From NCBI GenBank assembly GCA_023390655.1, contig JAEWCL010000014.1, positions 62,001 to 126,000 of the forward strand: a stretch of 64,000 nt of DNA. The letters are read 5' to 3'. This DNA is from Bacillota bacterium. Its GTDB lineage: Bacteria > Bacillota > Clostridia > Christensenellales > CAG-138. Made by a program: the position numbers and the translations under genes. The notes beneath the pieces were generated by a model, which was not told where the DNA came from, ran no database searches, and saw only the letters and a program-made list of their open reading frames with translations. This document shows positions 49,877-58,593 of the stretch, piece by piece. Positions within the stretch are counted from its first letter, which is position 1, and each line of letters starts with the position of its first letter.

Positions 49877-50208
49877 TGGAACTCTTCTATTATGAATGCG
49901 CCCAATGCGGCGAGCTGCACCATCCCAAACACTTTGTGTGCCGTAAATGCGGCGCAACCGAGTGGATTGAGCATCCGTTAAACGGCGAAGCGACGGTCGT
50001 GACCTGGACCAAGGTCTATAACCTGCCCGAAGGATATATGAAGCCGTATCTTTGCTTCTGTATCGCCCAGTTTGATAACGGACTGGCGGTGAGCGGGCAG
50101 ATCAATGTGGACCGGCCGCAGACCGGCATGCGCGTGCGCGCAACGGTGGGTGTGGTCAAAGAAGCGGTCGGAAAGGACTGCTACGGGTTCATATTTGAAC
50201 CCGCATAA
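49876..50208 (+). CDS. DUF35 OB-fold/zinc-ribbon partner of the thiolase-fold protein
   Basis: A 110-residue protein. The rubredoxin-like zinc ribbon has CAQC and CRKC near residues 8 and 26. An OB-fold follows (EATVVTWTKVYNLPEGYMKPY and VSGQINVDRPQTGMRVRA). Proteins of this type form complexes with thiolase-fold enzymes and hold the CoA chain. The ATG at 49876 is preferred over the one at 49873 for spacing from AAAGGAGGTG. It overlaps the thiolase stop by one base, so the two are made together. Confidence 0.9.
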   Translation: MELFYYECAQCGELHHPKHFVCRKCGATEWIEHPLNGEATVVTWTKVYNLPEGYMKPYLCFCIAQFDNGLAVSGQINVDRPQTGMRVRATVGVVKEAVGKDCYGFIFEPA

Positions 50209-50589
50209 ACTGCGGGTACGATGGCGGACTGCCGGGGAGCCTGAGGGAACAGGGTGTTTGACGTACTGCGCCGGGAATTTCCGGCGCAGTACAAAGCGTA
50301 TTCCGGCAAGGCGACCGGCAGTTCCTTTATGAAGAATTGCGCCGGAATTTAACGGCGCGCACAGTATTGCTTGAAACGCCCTTTGTGCCGGGTCAGCCGG
50401 CGCACCTCTTCGAGGAAATCGGCTACAATCGGAAACACAACCATCAGAATATACCGCGACCACGCGCGCCCGATTGGGCCCGGCCTTTCTAAAGTTACCC
50501 CGGCGGGAGATTACCTGCTGCTGGGGTATTTGGTGATTTAGGACCATCCGGCGCGACCTTGAAACCAATTCGAAACGGGGGAATGACAG
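50209..50589. other. 380-bp gene-free region with GC-rich hairpins
   Basis: Contains a perfect 12-bp stem-loop (50263-50274 with 50281-50292, loop GAATTT) without a T-tract. A second weaker dyad lies at 50500-50536. No gene is supported. TACAAT at 50424-50429 has no -35 partner. It may attenuate or protect the mRNA between the thiolase and fdrA genes. Confidence 0.5.
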
Positions 50590-52137
50590 TTGCAACATAC
50601 AACGCTTGTCCGGCGCAACCTGTATTCCGATTCGGTGAGCCTGATGCGCATCGGCAATCAGGCGGCATCGCTTCCCGGAATGGAGGATGTGCTTGTGGGT
50701 ATGGCGACGGAACTCAACAAAGAGTTGCTGCAGAACATGGGCTGCATGACTGCGGAGGCCGAAGCCGCCGGGCCAAACGATCTGATCATCGGCGTCGTCG
50801 CGCGGACGGAGGAAGATCTGGCCGCGGCGATTACGGAGATCGGCGCACTGCTACAGAATAAGAAGCGAGCCCCGGGCCAGGCGAAGGAGGGCGCAGTGTA
50901 CGAGACCATTCTGGACGCGGTGGAGCAGGAGGAAGACTTTAACCTTGCCATCGTTTCCGTACCCGGCGCTTACGCCGCGCGGGAATGCGGCATTGCGTTA
51001 AAGAACGGCCTGAACGTATTCCTGTTCAGCGACAATGTCGCCATAGAGGATGAAATCCGCCTCAAGCAGCTTGCCGTAGAGCGCGGGCTCTTCATGATGG
51101 GGCCAGATTGCGGCACCGCCATCCTCAACGGCGTACCGCTGGGGTTTGCCAATGTGGTGCGCAAAGGGGATATCGGCATTGCGGCGGCATCCGGCACGGG
51201 GTTGCAGCATGTGACGACGCTGCTGCACCACATGGGGGCAGGCATTTCGCAGGCCATCGGCACGGGCGGGCGCGACCTTTCCGCAAAAGTGGGCGGAAAA
51301 ACGATGCTGTTTGCACTTGATGCGCTCAATGAGGATGAAGAGACGAAGGTCATCATGATCCTCTCGAAGCCTCCCGCGCCTGAGGTGGCGGAGGCTGTGC
51401 TTCAAAAGGCAAAGAACCTCAATAAGCCGGTCGTATTGTGCCTGTTCGGCAGGGAGATGGCGGGGGACTTCGGCGGCATCGCGCTTTGCGCGGATATGGA
51501 GCAGGCAGCCATGAAAGCTGCGGAACTCTCGCTTGGGCATCCCGTTGCGCTTTCGGATACGTACTTTGATCTTGCGCCCGTGGAGCGCTTTCAAAAGCGG
51601 CGCAGGCCCGAACAGAAGCATGTGCGCGGTATATTCGGCGGCGGCACCGTGTGCGATGAGGCGATGGTGACGTTCCGCGCGCTTGGGATTCCCATCCGCT
51701 CCAACATCCCGCTTTCAAAGGAGGAGGCGCTTACCGATATCCACCGCAGCGAGGGGAATGCGTTCCTTGATATGGGCGACGATTACTTCACCAAGGGCAA
51801 GCCGCATCCCATGATTGACCCGGGCCTGCGCAACAGGCGGATTGTTGCGGACGCACTGCTTCCCGATACCGCGGTAATGCTTCTTGACGTAGAGCTTGGC
51901 TATGGCTCCCATCCCGACCCCGCGGGCGTACTCTTGGAAGCTGTGCGCGAGGCGAAGGAGAAGCTGGGAGAACGGGAAGTCCTTTGGATCGCATCCGTCA
52001 TCGCAACGCCGGAGGATCCGCAGGGATATGCGCAGCAGATGCGGATGATTGTGGATGCCGGGTTTGTGGTGACGCTGAGCAATGTGCGCGCGGCGCGGCT
52101 GGCTGCGTCCATCGTGCGGGAAGGGGGCGCGGTATGA
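50590..52137 (+). CDS. fdrA: FdrA family protein (acyl-CoA-synthetase-like, AllF type)
   Basis: A 515-residue FdrA. It has a succinyl-CoA-synthetase-alpha-like layout: CoA-binding part with GPDCGTAILNGVPLGFAN, IGIAAASGTGLQHVTTLLHH, AIGTGGRDLSAKVGG, then a ligase-like second half (GIFGGGTVCDEAM, DVELGYGSHPDPAG). In E. coli FdrA is a subunit of oxamate carbamoyltransferase, which yields carbamoyl phosphate for ATP formation in allantoin fermentation. The start is TTG 50590, eight bases after GGGGG. It overlaps the YlbE-type gene by four bases. Confidence 0.92.
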   Translation: MQHTTLVRRNLYSDSVSLMRIGNQAASLPGMEDVLVGMATELNKELLQNMGCMTAEAEAAGPNDLIIGVVARTEEDLAAAITEIGALLQNKKRAPGQAKEGAVYETILDAVEQEEDFNLAIVSVPGAYAARECGIALKNGLNVFLFSDNVAIEDEIRLKQLAVERGLFMMGPDCGTAILNGVPLGFANVVRKGDIGIAAASGTGLQHVTTLLHHMGAGISQAIGTGGRDLSAKVGGKTMLFALDALNEDEETKVIMILSKPPAPEVAEAVLQKAKNLNKPVVLCLFGREMAGDFGGIALCADMEQAAMKAAELSLGHPVALSDTYFDLAPVERFQKRRRPEQKHVRGIFGGGTVCDEAMVTFRALGIPIRSNIPLSKEEALTDIHRSEGNAFLDMGDDYFTKGKPHPMIDPGLRNRRIVADALLPDTAVMLLDVELGYGSHPDPAGVLLEAVREAKEKLGEREVLWIASVIATPEDPQGYAQQMRMIVDAGFVVTLSNVRAARLAASIVREGGAV

Positions 52138-53540
52138 GCGGATTGTTTGGGCAGCCCATCAAGGCGGTCAACCTCGGCAGCCGTGATTTTTATGAAGACC
52201 TCGTCAAACAGGGCGTTGCAGCCGTGCATCTGGACTGGAAGCCTGCGGCAAACGGCGACGCGGCGCTGCTGCAGGCGCTTGAGCGCATGGAGAATCACCC
52301 TGAAATCGAGGCCGCAAACCATGAGGCGCTCAAGCGTATCCATGAGGCGCACCCGTACCTTGTAGATGTCGGGATTGCGCGCGATGTGATCCCGGGCATG
52401 ACGGAGGATACACTGCTGCACGCGGGGCCGCCGATCGCCTGGGAGCGCATGAGCGGGCCGCTGCGCGGGGCGGTAATCGGCGCGCTGCTGTTTGAAGGGC
52501 GGGCAACCACGCCCGAGGCGGCACAGGCGCTTGCATCATCCGGCAAAATCACGTTTGCACCCTGCCATGAACACGCCGCGGTCGGCCCCATGGCGGGCGT
52601 CATTTCGCCCTCCATGCCGGTATTCATCGTGGAAAACCGCAGCGGCGGCAACCGCAGCTACACCACCATGAACGAAGGCTTGGGTAAGGTCCTGCGCTTT
52701 GGCGCTTACAGCGAAGAGGTGCTCACCCGCTTAAAGTGGATGCGGGATGTGCTGGCCCCGGGCATCCAAAAAGCCGTGCGGATTTCAGGCGGCATCGATA
52801 TCAAGTCCATCATGGCGCAGGCGTTGCACATGGGGGATGAGGTGCACAACCGTAACAAGGCGGCGACCTCGCTGTTAATCCGCACACTGCTGCCGTTCCT
52901 GCTTGAAGCGGAGTTAGAGGAAGCCGAGCGCATTGCAATTATCCGCTTTATCAACGGCAACGACCATTTCTTTTTGAATCTCTCCATGGCAGCGGCAAAA
53001 GCCATGCTCGACGCCGCGGACAATGTTGAACACTCCACCATCGTTACGGTGATGACCCGCAACGGCACGGATTTCGGCATCCGGGTAAGCGGCCTATCCG
53101 GCCGCTGGTTTACCGGGCCCGCGGGGGACGTCAAGGGCCTGTTGTTCCCCGGCTTTACGGATATGGACAAAAATCCGGACATGGGGGACAGCGCCATCAC
53201 GGAAACGCTGGGCCTGGGCGGCTTCTGTATGGCGGCGGCAATCGCCATTGTGCAGTTTGTGGGCGGCCAGCCGGAGGACGCCATTGGTTTTTCCAAACGG
53301 ATGTATCGCATTACCGCAGGGGAATCGAACGTATTCTCCATCCCCGTGCTGGATTTTCGCGGCGCGCCCACCGGCATTGATATCCGGAAGGTCATCTCCA
53401 CCGGCATCCTGCCGCAGATCAACACCGGCATTGCCCACCGTGAGGCGGGCATCGGCCAGGTCGGCGCGGGGCTTGTTACACCGCCGTGGGATTGCTTTAC
53501 AGGCGCGCTCCTTGCGTTTTCAGAGCAGCTCTTTGAGTAA
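52134..53540 (+). CDS. YlbE/AllG family protein (DUF1116)
   Basis: A 468-residue DUF1116 protein: NLGSRDFYEDLVKQGVAAVH, CHEHAAVGPMAGVISPSMP, FINGNDHFFLNLSMAAAKA, ITETLGLGGFCMAAA. It corresponds to the second subunit of the E. coli oxamate carbamoyltransferase set. The third E. coli subunit (YlbF/AllH, DUF2877) is not found in the window. The ATG overlaps the fdrA stop codon. The frame open from 51984 lies within fdrA and is not used. Confidence 0.92.
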   Translation: MSGLFGQPIKAVNLGSRDFYEDLVKQGVAAVHLDWKPAANGDAALLQALERMENHPEIEAANHEALKRIHEAHPYLVDVGIARDVIPGMTEDTLLHAGPPIAWERMSGPLRGAVIGALLFEGRATTPEAAQALASSGKITFAPCHEHAAVGPMAGVISPSMPVFIVENRSGGNRSYTTMNEGLGKVLRFGAYSEEVLTRLKWMRDVLAPGIQKAVRISGGIDIKSIMAQALHMGDEVHNRNKAATSLLIRTLLPFLLEAELEEAERIAIIRFINGNDHFFLNLSMAAAKAMLDAADNVEHSTIVTVMTRNGTDFGIRVSGLSGRWFTGPAGDVKGLLFPGFTDMDKNPDMGDSAITETLGLGGFCMAAAIAIVQFVGGQPEDAIGFSKRMYRITAGESNVFSIPVLDFRGAPTGIDIRKVISTGILPQINTGIAHREAGIGQVGAGLVTPPWDCFTGALLAFSEQLFE

Positions 53541-53585
53541 GCAGCAACCAATGGAAACCACATGCAAAATAAGGGAGGTACCGTT

Positions 53586-54371
53586 ATGATCAGCAATTGG
53601 AACAACATCAAAATGTATGACCTGACCCAGCCCATCAGCCACCTCACGCCCCCTTGGCCGACATATGAACCGCTGCAGATCAAGTTCTTCAAGCGCCTCT
53701 CTCCCAACGGCGCGAACGGGCAGGTGCTGACCCACTCCAACCATGTGGGTACGCATCTGGACGGCCCGCTGCATTTTTGCACGCATGGCGGGGACATTGC
53801 AAGCCTGCCGCTCGATTACCTCTGCTCCGAGGGCGTGATCGTGGATTTGAGCGATATCTGTGAGGACTACGGCATCTATACCTCAAAGGATATTGAGGAC
53901 CGCGTGGAGGTCAAAGAGGGCGACATTATCATTATCTATACCGGCTATAAAAAATACTCCTGGGATCAGCCCGAAGCCGACGAGCTTCGCTATATGGTCA
54001 AACACCCGGGGCCCTTGCGCGAGTTTGCGGACTGGCTGATTGAAAAGAAGATCAAATGGATCGGCGTGGACGCAGGCTCAGCCGACCACCCAATGAACAC
54101 GAAAATCCGCGAGTGGCAGCCGCGGGAAGCGAAACAGTGCGACAGGTATCTGCGCGAGAAATACGGCAAATCCATGGAAGAGCTTATGCCGGATGAGGAT
54201 TACCAGGTGATGCATATCCCCCTCTTCCCCAAGAACATCATCCATGTGGAAAACATCGGCGGGCAGATCGAGGAAGTGCTCAACCGCCGCATGATCATCG
54301 GCTGCTTCCCGTGGCGCTTTGTGGGCGGCGAAAGCTGCATTTGCCGCGTGGTCGCGTTTGATGAGGAATAG
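53586..54371 (+). CDS. Cyclase-family metal-dependent hydrolase (kynurenine-formamidase-like)
   Basis: A 261-residue protein of the cyclase/formamidase family. The metal site SNHVGTHLDGPLHF with its HxGTHxDxPxH pattern is near residue 55. IIIIYTGYKKY, WIGVDAGSADH and a C-terminal FVGGESCICRVVAFD complete the fold. Such enzymes hydrolyse amide or lactam bonds, for instance opening a ring or cutting an N-acyl group. The start is ATG 53586 behind GGGAGG. Confidence 0.87.
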   Translation: MISNWNNIKMYDLTQPISHLTPPWPTYEPLQIKFFKRLSPNGANGQVLTHSNHVGTHLDGPLHFCTHGGDIASLPLDYLCSEGVIVDLSDICEDYGIYTSKDIEDRVEVKEGDIIIIYTGYKKYSWDQPEADELRYMVKHPGPLREFADWLIEKKIKWIGVDAGSADHPMNTKIREWQPREAKQCDRYLREKYGKSMEELMPDEDYQVMHIPLFPKNIIHVENIGGQIEEVLNRRMIIGCFPWRFVGGESCICRVVAFDEE

Positions 54372-54691
54372 AATAAGGTATCGCCGCCTAGGCGGCGACA
54401 GTAAGTTATTTTATTTAATAGCGGGCGGGCTTCGCCCCCCCGCGCCCCCTAGGACGTTCCAGAGGATATTGCCCCTGCCGTTGCGGCAAGCCTGTGTCTG
54501 TTGGGCATAGAGAGGGCACGTAAAAGTTCCCTCAAAGCAAAAAGAGCATCGGCGTTCTGAAGCGCCGTATCCCCACGCAAGTGTTTGTAGTATGCGGCAG
54601 GGAATACCCCTGCCGCACATCCCGAAACAATTCATGACCCCGTTACAAAAGCCACAGCAATCTTTCCCATCTTATCTTTGGGGGTGGCAAT
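54372..54691. other. 320-bp gene-free region with several hairpins
   Basis: Begins with a perfect 18-bp palindrome (54381-54398, TCGCCGCC-TA-centred) followed by a TTATTTTATTT stretch that could terminate transcription. A GC-rich dyad lies near 54421-54445, and TGCGGCAGGG pairs with CCCTGCCGCA at 54593-54617. No gene or clear promoter is supported. Confidence 0.55.
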
Positions 54692-55534
54692 ATGCCGGAG
54701 TTTTTACAGCCAACATCCCTGACGCAGGCAATGGACCTGTTGCGGGAAAAACAGGACGTCAAATTCCTAGCCGGCGGTACGGACCTGATCATTTTATTGC
54801 GCAACCGCGTGGTGGACTGCCGGTATCTGATGGACATCAAACGCATTGAGGAACTGCATACGTTTTCCTATACGCCCGAGGGGCTTACGATCGGCGCTGC
54901 CGTCACCTGCAATGAGATCCTGCACGCGGACTTTCTAAAGGAGGAGCACAAGGTCCTGCAGGAAGCGGCAATCACGTTAGCCAATACCCTCCTGCGCAAC
55001 CGCGCCACGCTGATGGGCAATATCTGCAACGCCTCTCCCGGCGGGGATATGATCCCGGCGTGCCTGGTGCTTCATGCAAGTGTGCATACCGTATCACCGC
55101 GCGGGGAACGCACAATTCCGCTTCATGCATTTTTTACCGGCGTCAAAAAACATGTGTTAACGCCCGACGAACTTGCGGTGAAGCTGACGCTGCCTAACCA
55201 GCCGGGGCGCGGCTTGTATCTCAAAAAACGGCGCATCCGCGGGCATGACCTTGCGCAGGTGGGGCTTGCCGGGTTTTATCATGAGGACGGCCGCCTCACG
55301 TTCGCCGCGGCAGCGGTAGGGCCGACGCCGGTGCTCATCGACGGGATCGGCGCGTATGCCCCGGAAGGGCTGTTAGCCGCAAAGGAAGAGATCAAGGCGA
55401 AGGTGCAGGGATATGCCAGGCCCATTTCCGATGTGCGGAGTTCAAAGAAGTACCGGCTGGCGATGCTCGGATACTTTACAGGGCTTGCAATAGATGCGTT
55501 TGCAACCGGCGAGAAGTTGGAGGTGCGGGCATGA
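54692..55534 (+). CDS. Molybdenum hydroxylase FAD-binding subunit
   Basis: A 280-residue FAD subunit of the xanthine-dehydrogenase family. The FAD loops read KFLAGGTDLIILLRN near residue 25 and TLMGNICNASPGGDMIP near residue 105. It passes electrons from the Fe-S subunit to NAD or another acceptor. The length and order (FAD, 2Fe-2S, molybdopterin) are typical of three-subunit enzymes. The ATG follows GGGGGTGG. It overlaps the next gene by four bases. Confidence 0.93.
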   Translation: MPEFLQPTSLTQAMDLLREKQDVKFLAGGTDLIILLRNRVVDCRYLMDIKRIEELHTFSYTPEGLTIGAAVTCNEILHADFLKEEHKVLQEAAITLANTLLRNRATLMGNICNASPGGDMIPACLVLHASVHTVSPRGERTIPLHAFFTGVKKHVLTPDELAVKLTLPNQPGRGLYLKKRRIRGHDLAQVGLAGFYHEDGRLTFAAAAVGPTPVLIDGIGAYAPEGLLAAKEEIKAKVQGYARPISDVRSSKKYRLAMLGYFTGLAIDAFATGEKLEVRA

Positions 55535-56004
55535 AGCGCGATATCCATGTGAAGGTCAACGGTATCGAGTATGACGCTATGTGCAGCGAAAACGCAACGC
55601 TGATTACGCTGCTGCGGGAGGAACTGCAACTTACCGGCACCAAGGAGGGCTGCGGTGCGGGCGAGTGCGGCGCGTGTACGGTGATATTCAACGGCAACGC
55701 GGTCAACGCCTGCATGGTGATGGCGATGGAGGCCGAGGGCGCTGAGATTTACACCATTGAGAGCGAAGTGAAGGACGGCGAGCTTTCCGATCTCCAGAAA
55801 AGCTTTCTCACGCACAACGCGTTCCAGTGCGGGTTCTGCACGCCCGGTATGGTGATGAGCGCGCGGGCGCTATTGAACAAAAATCCGCACCCGACCAAGG
55901 GCGAAATCATTGAGGCGCTGGAGGGCAACCTCTGCCGCTGCACGGGCTATGAAACCATCCTTGCGGCAGTTCAGGCGATAGCAGGTGAGCATGATGGCGA
56001 ATAA
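55531..56004 (+). CDS. Molybdenum hydroxylase [2Fe-2S] subunit
   Basis: A 157-residue subunit with a plant-type ferredoxin domain (CGAGECGACTV near residue 50, with a preceding Cys) and a second helical [2Fe-2S] domain (CGFCTPGMVMSA and CRCTGYETI). It links the molybdopterin site to FAD. It overlaps both neighbouring genes. Confidence 0.95.
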   Translation: MKRDIHVKVNGIEYDAMCSENATLITLLREELQLTGTKEGCGAGECGACTVIFNGNAVNACMVMAMEAEGAEIYTIESEVKDGELSDLQKSFLTHNAFQCGFCTPGMVMSARALLNKNPHPTKGEIIEALEGNLCRCTGYETILAAVQAIAGEHDGE

Positions 56005-58345
56005 GTATCAATACATCGGCAAAAGCGTGTCCCGGCACGACGGCTTTGAAAAGGTGACAGGCACCGCCACCTATGTGGCGGACCTGAAAATGAACGGCAT
56101 GTTGCACGCTCGGGTCAAAACGAGCCCCCACGCGCACGCCAACATCCTCTCCATCGATACCAGCAAGGCCGAAGCGCTGCCCGGTGTGCGTGCCGTGATT
56201 ACCGGCAGGCAGGGCGCGAAGAAGCTTGGCATCTACATGGTGGACCGCTCCATCATCGCGACGGATAAGGTGCGCTATTACGGAGAGGTCGTGGCGGCGG
56301 TGGCCGCCGAGGACGCGGAGATTGCGGCACAGGCCGTAGATTTGATTGAGGTCACCTATGAGCCGCTGCCTGCCGTGCTTGACGTCAAGGCCGCGGTACA
56401 GCCGGACAGCCCGCTGGTGCATGAAAAGCTCGGCGAATACTCGCACATCAAGGGCGTATTTTTCCCGATTGCCGGCACCAACGTCGCAAGCCACATCAAA
56501 GTGCGAAAAGGCGATGTGGAGGAAGCGTTCCGGCGCGCCGACGTGGTGATCGAGCACACCTACGAGCAGCCGCAGGTATTCCATATCCCATTGGAAACCC
56601 ACGGCACCATCGTACAGTGGGGCATTGGGGATAAAATCAAAATTCATTCCAGCTCGCAATCCCCGTTCTCCATCCGCGATCTGTTTTCGGTGGCGTTCAA
56701 CCTGCCTAAAACAAATATCGAGGTCAACGTGCCCTATGTGGGCGGCGGCTTTGGCGGCAAGAGCGGCATCCATATGGAACCTTTGGTGGGCCTGTTATCA
56801 AAGGCCGCGGGCGGGCGTCCCGTTAAGCTGATCCCCATCCGGGAGGAGGAATGCGCAACGCTTCCCTGCAGACAGGGGCTGGTGGCGCACATCAAGACGG
56901 GCGCGACGAAGGACGGCCGCATCATCGCGGAAGAGGTAGAGTACCTCTGGGATGCGGGCGCGTACGCGGATTACGGCGTCAACATCGGAAGAGCCGGCGC
57001 TGTGACCGGCTGCGGGCCGTATGACATTGAAAACGTAAAGGTGGACTCGAAGACCGTCTACACCAACCATGTGTTCGGCACCGCATATCGGGGGTTTGGG
57101 CATCCGGAGGTGTTCTTCGGCATTGAACGCCAGCGCGACCTTATGGCAAAGGCGCTCAACATGGACCCGCTGGAGTTCCGGCTCAAAAACCTGTTGATGC
57201 CCGGCGGCAGGACCATTACGGGCGAACTTATCACCGAGAACACGGGTAGGGTGGACCTCTGCCTCAAACAGGTTGCGGACGCAATTGGGCTATATACGCC
57301 CTACACGCCCAAAGAGCAGGCGGAATTCAAACGGACGGGCAAGTACCGCGCCAAGGCGGCGGCAGTGCTGCAAAAATCCCCGGCCATCCCTACATGGTGC
57401 GCAACCTCGGCACTCTTGCAGATGAATGAGGACGGGACGATACGCCTGAGTGTGGGCGGCGTGGATTATGGCCAGGGCACCTATACGGTCATGCAGCAGA
57501 TCGTGGCGGAACGCCTCAATTTCCCCGTTGAGAAAATCCATATTTCACATACCATCAACACGAATTTGAGCCCGTATGACTGGCAGACGGTCGCAAGCCG
57601 CATGACGGTCCTCTGCGGCAACGCGGTCTGCGAGGCATGCGATGACTTGAAAGAACAGATCATGGAGATAGGCAGCATCATCCTGCGCGCGGCGAAGCAT
57701 GAGATCGCGCTCGGCGAGGAGTATGTCTATGTCAAGCAGAACCCGCACCAGCGCATACCGCTCTCTCAGCTTGCCATGGGCTATACGTTTGAAAACGGGA
57801 ACGCCATCGGCGGCCCGCTCATTGGCCGCGGCAAGGCCATCGCCCAGGGGCTCACGACGCTTGACGCCGAAACGGGGCAGGGCAAGACCGCGCTGGACTG
57901 GACGTATGGCGCGCATGCCGTTGAGATTGAGGTGGATACCAACACCGGCGATATCGACATTTTGCATATGGTCAGCTCCCTAGATATCGGCCAAGTCATG
58001 AACGAGGCGCTCCTGCGCGGCCAGGTGGTGGGCGGAGCCCTCCAGGGCATCGGCACCACGTTCTCGGAAGCCGTGTGTTACGACGGGCAGGGGAGGCTGT
58101 TGACCCGGAACTTTACGGATTATAAAATCCCCACGTTCCGCGATGTGCCAAAGAAGGTTGAGGTGCTCTGCGTGGAAACACCCCAGCTTGACGGGCCGTA
58201 CGGCGCGCGCGGCTGCGGCGAGCATCCGCTCATTGCGGTAACGTCGGTTCTTGCGAACGCGCTTGCAAATGCCACCGGCGCGGAGTTTTATGACCTTCCG
58301 CTCTCGGCGGACCGCGTATATCTGCGGCTGCACGGTGAGGAGTAG
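55994..58345 (+). CDS. Molybdenum hydroxylase molybdopterin-binding subunit
   Basis: A 783-residue large subunit of the xanthine-dehydrogenase family. IGKSVSRHDGFEKVTGTATY opens it; GGGFGGKSG, AYRGFGHPEVFFG and the C-terminal GARGCGEHPLIAVTS carry the molybdopterin contacts and the catalytic glutamate. It hydroxylates an N-heterocycle with water as the oxygen donor. The exact substrate (purine, pyrimidine, nicotinate or other) cannot be read. The ATG at 55994 was preferred over the GTG at 55985 and ATG at 55991 by spacing from AGGTG. Confidence 0.93.
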   Translation: MANKYQYIGKSVSRHDGFEKVTGTATYVADLKMNGMLHARVKTSPHAHANILSIDTSKAEALPGVRAVITGRQGAKKLGIYMVDRSIIATDKVRYYGEVVAAVAAEDAEIAAQAVDLIEVTYEPLPAVLDVKAAVQPDSPLVHEKLGEYSHIKGVFFPIAGTNVASHIKVRKGDVEEAFRRADVVIEHTYEQPQVFHIPLETHGTIVQWGIGDKIKIHSSSQSPFSIRDLFSVAFNLPKTNIEVNVPYVGGGFGGKSGIHMEPLVGLLSKAAGGRPVKLIPIREEECATLPCRQGLVAHIKTGATKDGRIIAEEVEYLWDAGAYADYGVNIGRAGAVTGCGPYDIENVKVDSKTVYTNHVFGTAYRGFGHPEVFFGIERQRDLMAKALNMDPLEFRLKNLLMPGGRTITGELITENTGRVDLCLKQVADAIGLYTPYTPKEQAEFKRTGKYRAKAAAVLQKSPAIPTWCATSALLQMNEDGTIRLSVGGVDYGQGTYTVMQQIVAERLNFPVEKIHISHTINTNLSPYDWQTVASRMTVLCGNAVCEACDDLKEQIMEIGSIILRAAKHEIALGEEYVYVKQNPHQRIPLSQLAMGYTFENGNAIGGPLIGRGKAIAQGLTTLDAETGQGKTALDWTYGAHAVEIEVDTNTGDIDILHMVSSLDIGQVMNEALLRGQVVGGALQGIGTTFSEAVCYDGQGRLLTRNFTDYKIPTFRDVPKKVEVLCVETPQLDGPYGARGCGEHPLIAVTSVLANALANATGAEFYDLPLSADRVYLRLHGEE

Positions 58346-58593
58346 GGGGAACAGACGATTGCGAATGTGTGGGCGGCTACAGGACCCTACGAAGGGTAGT
58401 AACCCAAAATACAACCTGCAGGGGCAAACGGTATTCGCCCGCAAAACAACACCATTCCGCAATTGCCTGTAAAACACAAAAAAGGGAGGGGATGTATGCA
58501 CAAAAGCGGCGGTTGTTGAAAACGATTGGTTGAAAAGAGGATCCCATACCTAACATGCCCCGGTCACACACATTTTTTGAAGAGGTGAAAGAT
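58346..58593. other. Leader region of the permease gene with a possible short peptide
   Basis: A GGGAGGGG site is followed at 58496-58519 by a seven-codon frame (MHKSGGC, then TGA). It could be a leader peptide, though nothing else supports it. No terminator hairpin was seen. Confidence 0.25.

Noticed and set aside
54692..58345. Firm naming as xanthine dehydrogenase
   Set aside because: The subunit order fits the family, but substrate-specific residues cannot be judged here and the neighbouring permease looks UraA-like rather than xanthine-specific.
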